Shown: positions 23,501 to 35,500 of the stretch, in pieces
Layout: the number at the start of each line of letters is the position of its first letter
Position numbering within the stretch: position 1 is the stretch's first letter
Assembly: GCF_049243985.1 (NCBI RefSeq)
Contig: NC_135369.1
Location: 19,618,533-19,682,532 of the forward strand
Direction: 5' to 3'
Origin: Paroedura picta
Taxonomy: Eukaryota; Chordata; Lepidosauria; Squamata; Gekkonidae
DNA: 64,000 nucleotides
Translations under genes and position numbers: made by a program
The notes under the pieces: model-generated
What the model saw: the letters and a program-made list of their open reading frames with translations, nothing else
What the model was told of the DNA's origin: nothing
The model's database searches: none

Positions 23501-26500
23501 CGAAGCATATGCTGTGCATCATTTATCCATAAAGTCTAATGCTGATCTCTGGATGCCCCGAAAACACCTCAAAAAGCAAGGACATGAAAATAAAAGGTCC
23601 AATGACAAAAAGCAGAAGTTGGATTTTCAGGATGTCCCTGACAGCAGGGAAGAGAATTTTGAGACCATTCCTAAATAATATATTTTGCTCTTATTTTAAG
23701 TTAATGCAGTCCCTTTTAAAAAGTTCCCTAATTCCCTTCCTTTCTTACCTGGGCCTATTCTGCACACAATCGGTAATGCAGTTTAGAAGTAGATTTTCCT
23801 GTTCTGCACAGGAAAATCCAGCTGCCAAAGCACATTGAAAGTGCATTATCCTACGTGTGCAGAAGGGGCCCTAGTGTATGGCTCAGAGTATTCTTTTGGA
23901 CTCAGAGGGCCATTTCCCACGGCGATCTTTGTTGCAAATTGTTTGCGGAATGAAAAATCGCCATTTAAAATAGTGGAATTCGTCGTTTTGCACACCTGGC
24001 TTTGTAGTGGAATCAGTTGCGTTTTTTAGCGTTTCCCACAGGCTTCCGGTCTCGGCAGAAATCGCTAGAAAGGAAGCGCTATTGCCAAGCTTGTCCCGCC
24101 CCTGGCCGTCAAGCAGCCAATGGGCAGCCGTTAGCATGCTCCCAAACAGCCCCTTTCCCTTTAAGAAAGCTTTTAAAAAAAAAAAAACAGACCCATAGCA
24201 ACGAATCTACGTAGATTCCTTGCACTGGAGAGACCCATCCAGCTGCCTAATGTGATCTATCGTTTGATTGTATGATCGTTGGCACGCTGCCTCGAGTGAT
24301 AAAAAAAAATTCCCCCCCCCCCCTTCTCACGGGCTCGATTTTCGGCTGAATTTATGTGTAAAAAATAAAGGGACTTTATTTCAGCAAACGGGCTTTTAAG
24401 TGGTTTGTGCTTAGTGACTAAAGGTGAAGGACTGAAGCCAGGGAAGCCTCTAAACAGAAAGAGGCTCGCCGGTGCGTTTATCCCCGCTCGCTCCGAGAAA
24501 AAAAAATGGCGATCGCTTCGCCGGAAGTTTGGAGGAGAGATCCAGGGGGAGGGACTTTGAAGAACCAGCTACAATGGTAACGCACAGGTCTTTAGCGCTA
24601 CTGTTGCAGATTGGTTGCAGGAGTGTATCGCTATCCGGAGGGTGAATCCAGTTTTCTGGATTCCCCTGAAAGCGCCACAACGAAGCGCTTATTGCTGATC
24701 GGTTTCAGGATTGTTGCAGATTGTTGACGACGTCGTGCGTTATGGCAAATTAGTAGCGTTTTCAATCGGCAACCATTGTGCTATTTTTAAGCCGTGGGAA
24801 ATGCCCCAGAGTATTCTTTTGGAGTGGGCTGGGAGCCACTGCTCACTTTTGGGGCAGGGGCAGGGATGGGCTGGTCTTCCCCTGAAGATGGAATTCTTCC
24901 GGGTAATAATTGCCCGAGGGCTCATGATATTTGAGGTCAGACTGCTTCTGAATTCCGCATTGGGAGCCTTTGCCCCCCTTTCCCCTCTTTTTGCCCCTGA
25001 ATTGAGCCCCCATTTATTTCCACACTGAAGTTGAGGATCAGAAACTGGAAACTTCCTGGCAGCCTTAAACAAACAAACTAACAAACAAAAAAACTGTCAG
25101 AACACTGTTTCTATGTTTCCCCTTTGGGGAAAATAATATAGGTTTAATGTTGTGCACAGGCATTAGATTTCTTCTTAGAGGTTGCCTCCAGATTCCAGCT
25201 TGTAAGATATATGGTGCAGAGGAGCGCAATGAGGATGATCCAGGGCCTGGGGACTAAGCCCTATGAGGGAAGGCTGAGGGACTTGGGAATGTTCAGCCTG
25301 GAGAAGAGGAGACTGAGAAGGGACAGGATGGCTCTCTTGAAGGATCTGAAAGGTTGTCACTTAGAGGAGAGCAGGGAAAGGTTCCTGTTGGCAGCAGAGG
25401 AGAGGACCCGCAGTAATGGCTTTAAACTATGTGTAGAATAATATCAGCTAGATAGCAGGGGAAAGGGGGATTCCACAGTCAGAGTAGTTCAGCAGTGGAA
25501 TAGGCTGCCTAAGGAGGTGGGGAGCTTCCCTTCACAGGTGGTCTTCAAGAAGCAGCTGGACAGATGCTTATCCTGGATGCTTGAGGCTGAACCTGCATTG
25601 AGCAGGGGGTTGGACTAGATGGCCTGCACAGCCCCTTTCTAACTCCATGATTCTTTTCAAGTCAAGTTTATTTATACCGTCACAGATCAGGATGCAGATA
25701 AAACTTTAAAACTTTTAGACTATGATTCTATTCTATGAGTCTAGTTTAACAAAAATGGAAGAGCAGATCTGTTCCACAGGATGCAAGAAACCAAAGGGAA
25801 ATTTAAAGCATTGTTAGGCATGCTGAAAGATTAACACCGAAATACATTTGCTGAACAAGTTGCAATAAAGGAAAGACGGGAACAATATTTTATCCCCCTG
25901 TCTCTTCCATCTGTATGCAGAAAACATCATAAGGAAAACTGGATGAGATTTAGACGAAGGCAGAATGAGATTCGGTAAAAGGAGCATTAACAATTTAAGA
26001 TATGCAGACAACACCACATTTCTGGTCGAACACAGCGAAGACTTGAAACGACCACTGCTGAAGGTGAAAGCAGAAAGGGCCAGAGTAGATTACAGCTGAA
26101 TGTCAAAAAGGCCAAAGTAACAACTCTTGAAGAAGTGGACAACTTCAAGGGGGATGATGAAAATGGAACGGTTCAAGATTTCCTTGGCTCTATCATCGAG
26201 CAAAAGGGAAACTGCAGGCAAGCAAACAGAAGGAAACTGCAACCCGTAAGGGCAGCCGTGAAGGAGCTAGACAAGACAAAGGATTGTCCACAGCTCTGTT
26301 TCCCAGCCATATTCTGCATGATCACACCACTTCTGAGGTTTCTTGAAGCCTGAAGAAAGTTCCAGGGGTTTCTCAATGGTAAAAAGGTTGAGAAAGGTCG
26401 ATCCAGACGGAGCCCCACTGTGAGATGTGGCAATTTGCTGTTTAAACGAGTCAAAGAAGCACTTTCAGCCATGCATTAAAAGGAGTGTAAAAGGTTCTTT

Positions 26501-29500
26501 GGGAACTGATCCTTGGAATGAAATTAGGAGTGCTGAGAGAATGTCCCCTTGATTATGTGAAGTGGGGGTGGGAAGTGCCGTCAAATTGCAGCTGACTTAT
26601 GGAGACACTGTAGGCTTTTCAAGGTGACATATGTGGTTTGCTATTGCCTGCTTCCATGTTGCAACCCTTGACTTCCTTGGCGGCCCCCATCCAAGCATTC
26701 ACCAGGCTAGCCCTGCTTGGTGTAAAAGCCATGTTACATATGCTTTTGTCTTTCCCTTCCTGTGTCAGCGTTTGATGTATTTGACTGGTGTAGGTGCGAA
26801 ACTAGCATGGGGATTTATAACTTCCTGGTCTGAAGTGGGGAGAACAGCTATCTTTTCCCATGGTCTTGAAGAGTGGAAGGTGCTTCCAAGCAGGGACTGT
26901 CCATTTCATCAATAAATTCTACTTGCGCCTTTAACAGGGAGTGGAGAGAGGGGGTGTGGGCAGAGGGTTAATAAGGGGCTTGAGCGGTATCGACAGTAGT
27001 CTTAGCAAGGGCCTCGTAATGTCCAGTTTTTTACCTCAGCAATAAAGAGATTTTCTATCAAAGAAGTCTGCTTATTAGGCATGAGAGACAGGACTCTCAC
27101 ACTTCCTCCTGGGCCTTTATCACATCCCAAATTACTTCTTGTCTCCTTCCTTAGGTGAGTGTGAACGGCCTCCACTTCCTCCAGTATCGCTTCAATGTGC
27201 CACTGGACCGGATAAACACGTTGGGAGTCTCCGGCGACTTCTTTGTGAAAACCATCGCTTTCCTAGCCAGCAATGTACGGTTATTTAATTTAATATCATA
27301 TGTTTTATCTTTTCATTTTCTCATTGAGCAAAACATCTAAAAACCTCTGCAGCTTAAAAAAAAAAGTATAAAGAGGCTTATAAGCGTGCATGTAACAAGC
27401 GCAGGAAATTCAGAGTTCTGGTTCAGCCAGCCTGGCATCAGGTTCCTATAGGGTTGCCAGGACTGGAATGGGAAATACCTGGAGATTTTGGGGGGTGGAG
27501 CCTGAGAAGGGTGGGATTATGGCTAGGACATTAATGGGACATAATGCCATAGAGTCCCCCTTCCAAAGTGGCCAATTTCTCCAGATCAATTTATTTCTAA
27601 AGAGAGAGATCAGTTTGTTTATTTGTTTATGATTTGATTTCTAGACCGCCGCTCCCAGCGAACTGGCTCGCAGCTGTTTACAACATATATAAAAACATAA
27701 TTACATAAAAATCTTATAATAATAAAATCCCCAAATAATACCCCAATAAAATGAAATACAGATGAACAATAAAAACAGCAGAACAAGAACAAGATGACGT
27801 TACAGTAAAAATTTGTAATCCCAGGAGATCTCCAGACTCCACCTGGAGGTTGGCATCCCTAGTTTCAGAAGATCCCCCCTCCCATAGTAATTAACTTATG
27901 TAACTAACTGTGAGATATATTAATTTAGGAGATTTTGATGCTGCCTCTTCAGAGTCCTGCTTGAGGCGGTTTACAATTGACAACAATGTGATACAAAAAC
28001 AAGCCATTGGACTTAATAGGATAAAAGCTATCTGTAGAGCAGAAGCAGGCCATTAAGACACTGGAGAATGATACAGAACCTAATTAAAAGCCTAGGGAGA
28101 AATGTGTTTTGGCCGGGTGCCGAAATGAAAGTCGAGTAGGCACTAGGCAAGCCTGAAAGGCTAATTACGTGCAATCGGAAGCCCTGAAAATGAGCTTCTG
28201 CCAATGGCGTTCGAAATTTCATTTGCTTTCTTGCTGAGGCTCAAGGTGGAAATCAGTGCAATCGATAGGCTGAGGCATCTAATATGTAAGCTTGCCAACT
28301 CTGGATTGGGAAATTCCAGGAGATTTGGGGGGTGTAGCCCTGGGAGAGTGGGATTTGGGGAGGGCAGGAATGGTTGTTATGATGTCCCAATTCAGCTTCC
28401 CTCCCTCAGAGGCAAGATTGCCCCTCCGCTTTTCTGCCTCACTGCACAGCTCTAGTAATGCCCTTCTTTCCTGAAGAACTCTGGCTGCCTCACCCTGTCA
28501 CAGTAGAATATTTTGGCGGTTTTATCAACCCAAGAACCTGTGGGAAGGGTTGGGAGGCCCTTTTAATTTTAATGGCACTTGAAACATTTTTATATTCCAA
28601 ATTAACAAAATATTTTATTCTACGTTGAGGGGGAAGGTCAGGCGAAATTGGGGGTAATATTTCTGAGGTAACTCAAAATAGTTAACTCTGAGGTGAAATC
28701 AGTCCATGAACCTACTTTAGTTTTTATGTTTCAGGCTAATGGGAGTTTCCTAAGCTATTCACAGTTATTTAAAATCATTATGTAGAGAGGCTCTTGTTCT
28801 AGTGTTTTCCCAAACAATCTAGTCCACTTCCTTTGAGTATTCTCTGACTCTTTTTGTTTTCATAAGGCTGGAAACACTTTTTCTCTTGAAGGCAGGGGTT
28901 CTCGAACTTGGGGTCGCAACCCCATTTGAAGTCACTTGGTCCCTTCCGCATGGTCACTCCGCAGCTGGCCGCTGCAGTGGCAGGCAGCGCTTGGGGGGGC
29001 AGAGGCAGGTGGCGGAGGCGGTGGGCAGTGGAGCCATGGCATTGGCTGCCTCAATTGTTGTTTGCCAGCATGCCTGCGCGCGCACCCATGCACGCCGCCC
29101 ACCTGCATGCACGCACACATCACTGCCGCTGCAGAAGTTGGGGTTGCGGTGCCGAAAAGGTTGAGAACCGCTGCTCTAAGGACAGTTTCTAACCGCATCA
29201 AATCAGGGATCTCTGCACTCTTCAGAGATAACTCCCTATCTGACTGGGCAGAGAATTCTCTCCTCTCTCTAGAAAATCTATCCCCTTCCTTTGGCACAAA
29301 TTGGAGTCTCCGTCTAACTACCCACATGTCCTTGCCAACTTTCCCCAGTTCTCCTGCCTACCCTCCAAACCAGCCATTTTCTCCAGGGGAACTGACCCTT
29401 GTAGTCTGGAGAGCTGTAGTCTGATCTTTGTCACCTGGAGATAAGATGTAGTTCTGGACATCTCCAGGTGCTATCTAGGAGTTGGGAGCACTGAATATAA

Positions 29501-32500
29501 GGAGAACTTGGAAGGAGAGGGGCTGTTGTGCATTTTCCAGTCTTGACCAATGGTGAAATTAATGCAGCGAGATCTTTGTTGATTCTTGCAGGCTTTTGAT
29601 TTGTAGTGTTTTCTTTCTCCTTGGCAGCCGTTTGATGCTAGCCGAACAGGATACCCTCTGGCCCCGGTGAGTATGGGAAATGATCAGGGATGCTTCCCAA
29701 ACTCCTCCTCCTGAATTTCTCTCCAAATTGTGGGGAATCAAATCACCCAGTCTTTTTCTAAAGAGCACTTGACATTGTGTTTTCTGCTTTCAAACTTTGG
29801 GAGCTCAGCTTCCAACCGTTTTTGGCTTCTCAAAACATTTTACATCCTTCCTCCCTGTCTTGTGTTACCAGTGCAACCTGATGAAATCCCAAGAGAGCAA
29901 TCCCAATGTGACTTCACATTTGGCTCTCTTTAAGAAGGCATTGACAAAGAACTGCAACAAATAGATGAGGGCCTCTGCACAGAAGGGAAATGGCACGCAC
30001 AGAAATCTGGCTGCAATCATACTCCTGCATTAAAATCTAATTTTCCTTTATTGACCGTATGTCAGGGCCGCTCATGGGCACATTGGAAACAACAAGGGGG
30101 AAAGATGCAAGTGAACCAGCAGAGCTGCCCCCCTGCTCCAGTTCTGGATTCAACTTGAGCCAGTGTGGTTTAGTGATTAAGAGCAGTAGCTTCTAATCTA
30201 GGGAGTTGGGTTTGATTCCCTGTCCCTCCACATGCAGCCAGGTGGGTGACCTTGGGCTCATCACAGCCCTGATAGTGCTCTTCTCACCAAGCAGTAATAT
30301 AAGGGCTCTCTCAGCCTCACCCACCTTGTGGGAAGAGGACTGGAAGGCTATTATAAGTTGCTTTGAGACTCCTTCCGAGCTGTGAAAAGCGAAGTATAAA
30401 AGCCAGCTCTTCTTGAGATGTTCTCCTAATGAACAGGGGGATTGAGAGGTGGTGTATGAAGCAGCTTGGAAACAAGGAAGGAACAGAATGGGGGGTGGGG
30501 GGAGATGCTCATCCCTACTACTTGGTTCAAATCCAGCCTCAGCGCTGAGCTCTCTTTCAGCCTCTCAGTCCCTCCATCTGCCATATGATCTCCTGTGCCC
30601 CCAAATAGCAGCCTTTCCCCTTTCTGAGACAGTGCTGGCGATTTTAATTCCACCCTTCGTCTTCCTGCAGCCTCTGCATCTAAACAGCCCTAATCTGGTG
30701 AGTCTGAATATGCCTTTTCCCTTTTCTGCCACCTGCCGGAGTTGGAGTTGAGGCTGCTGCTGACTCTGCCCTCCTCCTCCTGTTTTCCCTGCAGGCTGTA
30801 CCTCTCACCCGCCAGCTCCCCCAAGCCCTCGAGCCCGGGGGAGTGGTCGCAGTGCGGGGGCTGGTGCGTCAGGACCCCAAAGAGTAAGTATGCTGACTTT
30901 CCAATTTTGCACTTTTTGTTCACTCCTCTTTTTTTAAAAAAGATCTTTGGGGAAAGCACATCACTAGTAGCAAACAGGCAGGCTGTGAGTGGTTGGGCAG
31001 AAGAGACTGTGTCAGTGCTGGGCTCCTGTGGCCCTTTCTTGCATGCCCAGGGAAATGCCAATCGCCACTTTGGGTTCGGGAAGTGAATTTCCTCCAGGCC
31101 AAACTGGGCAGGGATTCTGGGTCTTTTTGGGGGGGTGGGAGGGGCATCATCTGGGCATGGAATTGGGGTCCCTGTGGGTGGGGCAGGAAGTTGTGAATTT
31201 CCTGCATTGTGCAGGGGGTTGGACTAGATGACCCTGGAGGTCCCTTCCACCTCTATGATTCTACAATAAACATGGTTTGCTTTGTTATAGCATTTTTTGT
31301 GGTAGAGCTATGGATAAGAACATACGAGGAGCCCTGCTGGATAAGACCGTGGTTCGTCTAGGGCAGGGGTAGTCAAACTGCGGCCCTCTAGATGTCCATG
31401 TACTACAATTCCCATGAACCCCTGCTGAATCTTAGTCCATGGGCATCTGGGGGGGCTGCAGTTTGACTACCCCTGGTCTAGGGCAGTGGTCCCCAACCTG
31501 TGGGCGGCGGCCCAGTGCCGGGCCACAAAGGCCATGGCGCCGGGCCGCGGCTCCCTCTCCCCGCCCCCCCCCCAGTAAAAAACTTCCCAGGCCGCAAGCT
31601 TGCGGCCCGGGAAGCTTCTTACTGCGGGAGGGCGGGGAGAAGGAATCAGGGCCGGGTGCGGCCCGATGCCCTGCCGGTCCCCAGCCTCATAAAAGTTGGG
31701 GACCACTGGTCTAGGGCATTGAGGCTGAGACCTTCTCCTGATGTTTCCTCCTGGCTCTGGGATTCAGAGGATTACTGTCTCTGAATGTGGGGGTTCCCCT
31801 CAGTCACCATGGCTACTGACAGACTTATCCTCCATGAATGCCATCAGTACATCCTCTGGCAGCAAATTCCACATAGAGAGCCAGCACAGTGCAATGGTTA
31901 AGAGCAGCAAACTAATCTGGAGAATTGGGTTGGATTCTTTACTCCTCCACATGCAGCCAGCTGGGTGGCCTTGGATCAGTCACGGTTCTCTTAGAGCTGT
32001 TCTTACAGAGCAGTTCTCTCAAAGCTCTCTCAGCCTCACCACCTCACAGGGTGTCTGTTGTGGGGAGAGGACAGGAAAGCTGTTGGTAAGCCGTGTGGGG
32101 ACTAATTCAGGTAGTGAAAAGTGTGATATTAAAAAAAAAACAGCCCTTCTTCTTAATCACTCACTGGGTAAAGAAATATTTCCTTTGATCCACCCTGAGT
32201 CTTTCTCCTCTTCTTTTTCCTGCACAGTGTCTTTGGAGGAGAGGGTGTGTTTGCACATCACTACCCACACGGGTGGAGTCCAATAGCGCCTTTAAGACCA
32301 ACCAAGATTTATTCATGGCATGAGCTTTCGAGTGCATTCCTGAGACCCTGGAGAGCTGTGGCAAGGGACTGTGACTCAGTTGTAGAGCCTCTGCCCGGCA
32401 TGCAGGTCCCAGGCTCAGTTCCCAGCGTCTCCAGTTAAAAATGGACTGGATAGTAGTTGATAGGAAGGACCTCTCCCTGAGACCCTGGAGAGCTACTGCC

Positions 32501-35500
32501 AGTCTGAGTAAACAGACTGACCCTGATGGACCAAAAGCCAGATCCAGGATAAGGCTGCTTCATGTATTTATATGACCAACAGCTGCAATTTTAGCACTGA
32601 CACATCAACTGTTATCTAGAAAGGAATCTGAAGTCTATCTGTTTTTCTTCCCACTCCCCTGCCCCTCTTAAAAATAACGTCTTGTTTTCCTTGGACTCGC
32701 ACAGATATTTGCATGTGATCTATTTTCTGCACCTCATGTGGCTACAGTGGTTTCTTGTGAAGGAAATTTCACATGAGTTCTTGTGAAACCATCCTCGTGG
32801 GGGTGGGCTGAGGCTCAGTGGTGGAGTGTTTGCCTTGTATGCATGAGACTAAGATCATCTACACCAGGTTGGGAAATTCAGAACAGAAGAGCCTTCAAGT
32901 ATTTAAAAGGCTGCCATATAGAGGATGGAGCAGAGTTGTTCTCTCTTGCCCCGGAAGGATGGACCAGAAGCAATGGGATGAAATTAATGCAAAAGAAATT
33001 CCATATAAACATCCGGAAAAAGTTCCTGACAGTCAGAGAGGTTTCTCAGTGGAACAGGCTTCCTCGGGAGGTGGTGGGTTCTCCATCTTTGGAGATTTTT
33101 AAACAGAGGCTGGATAGCTATCTGAGGGAGAGGCTGATTCTGTGAAGGTTCAAGGAGGTGGCAGGTTACAGTGGATGAGTGAAAGGGTTGGGAGTGTTCT
33201 GCATAGTGCAGGGGGTTGGACTAGATGACCCAGGAGGTCCCTTCCAACTCTATGATTCTATGAGCCCTTCTGGATCAGACAGTGGTCCATCTAGGCCCAC
33301 TTCCTGTGTCACAGAGAGGACAACCAGTTGCTCTGGACGACCAACAACAGAGCACAGAGGCTGAGACCTTCTCCTGATGTTACCTCTTGGTACTGGTATT
33401 CAGAGGTTGATTGCCTCTAAATGTGAAGGTTCCCTTTAGTCACCATGGCTAATAGATCTGTCCTCCATAAATTTATCTAATCTTTTAAAGCTGTCTAGCC
33501 TGTGGCCATCATTATATCATCTGAAAGCAAATCTCACATTTAATCACTCACTGGGGTGATTCCGGGAGACATGAGCAGTGGGGGGGGGGGGTGGGGGGGG
33601 CTCAGCAGGGTATAATGCTGTGGGGCAGGGGTGACCAAACTGTTTTTCTCCAGATGTCCATGCACTACAATTCCCACAAGCCCTCATAGGAATGGGGATT
33701 GTAGTTCATGGGAACTGTAGTCCATGGACATCTGGAGAGTCATGGTTTGGCCACCCCTGCCATAGGGCAGGGGTAGTCAAACTGCGGCCCTGCAGATGTC
33801 CATGGACTACAATTCCCATGAGAATTGTAGTCCATGGACATCCATGGATTGTAGTCCATGGACATCTGCAGGGCCACAGTTTGACTACCCCTGTCATACA
33901 GTATACTGTAACCCTCCCAACCCTCTTTTCTCCAGGGAGCTGATCTCTATAGTCCAGAGATCAATTGCAATTCTGTAAAAGGTAAAGGTAAAGGTATCCC
34001 CTGTGCAAGCACTGAGTCATGTCTGACCCATGGGGTGACGCCCTCCAACGTTTTCATGGCAGACTCAGTACAGGGTGGTTTGCCAGTGCCTTCCCCTCTA
34101 TGATTATATGATTCTCTATGATTCTATTCTAGATGACAACCTCCAGAGTCATCTAGTCCAACCCTCTGCAGAATGCTGGAAATTCACAACTACCTACCCA
34201 CCCACAGGGACCCCAATTCCATGTCCAGATCATGTCGCCCTCCCAAAAAAAAAACCTAGAATCCCTAGTCAGTCTGGTCTCGAGTAAATTCGCCTTCTGA
34301 CCCCAAAGTGGCTATCAGGATTTCCCTGGGAATGCAAGAAAGGGCCACAAGAGCCAAATTCAGACACAATCTCTTCTGCCCACCCACTCACCATCTACTT
34401 AAGTTCACAGAATCGGTATTTCTGTCAGATGACTCTCTAGCCTCTGCCTAAAAACTTGCAAATAAGGAGAACCCACCACCTCCCAAGGAAGCCTGTTCCA
34501 CTGGGGAACTAGAATGTCTTCCAGATGTTAAGCCGAAAATTCTTTTGAATTAATTTCATCCCATTGATTCAAGTCCGACCCACTGTGGCAACACAAAACA
34601 ACTCCTCTACGTGACAGCCCTTCAAGGACTTGAAGAAGGCTATCCTGTCACCTCTTAGTCGTCTTCCCTCCAGGCTAAACAGACCAAGCTCCCTCAACAT
34701 TTTCTCACCAGCTTTGTTGCCCTCCTCTGGACACTTTTTCAATTGTGGTGCCCAAAACACAGTACTCCAAGTGAGCCTGGACCAGAGCAGAGTACAGTGG
34801 TACCATCACCTCCTGCGATCTGGATACGATACTTCTTTGGATCCAGCCCAAAATCCCATTTGCCTTTTTAGCCACCGAGTCATACTGCTGACTCATGTTC
34901 AGTGTATGGTCTTTCTAAGACACCCAGATCCTTTTCGCACATACTGCTGCCAAGACAGGCCTCCCCCATCTTATAATGATGCATACGATTTTTCTTACCT
35001 AAAAGCAGAACTCTACATTTATCACTACTGAAATTCATTTTAGCCCAGTCTTCCAGCCTGTCAGGATCATCCTGTATCCTGTTTCTGTCCTATGAGTCTC
35101 TATGATTCTCTGAAATTCACTGCCCCGGCTTTGCTCCTGAGATCTGATGGGATGGGACTTGCCTGGGCCATCCAGACAATAATAATTAGATGAACCTTGA
35201 CTGTGTAACTGTTTCCATTGTCCCTCTAACCCAACCAGGTTCCACCTCCACTTGAAGACGGACCCCTCTCATGCTGTCTTCAGTGTTAGTGTGTATTTCG
35301 GGGACCAGACAGTGTTATGGAAGTCCTGTGTAGACCAAAGGCAAGACTCTTGGGAGGAACTGGTGACCTGTTTCCCCTTCCACCCGCAACGATACTTCGA
35401 GGTAAGGGGCCCGGTTCTGTTACTCCAGCGATTCTCATACTGAGGGCTCTGCGTATTCATTTACTCTTCCGGTAGATCTGCCTTTCTCCCAATGGGGACC

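Noticed and set aside
28886-29424. Overlapping 92- to 162-codon frames
   Set aside because: GC-rich interior of a hAT element; three frames open at once is typical of non-coding GC sequence.
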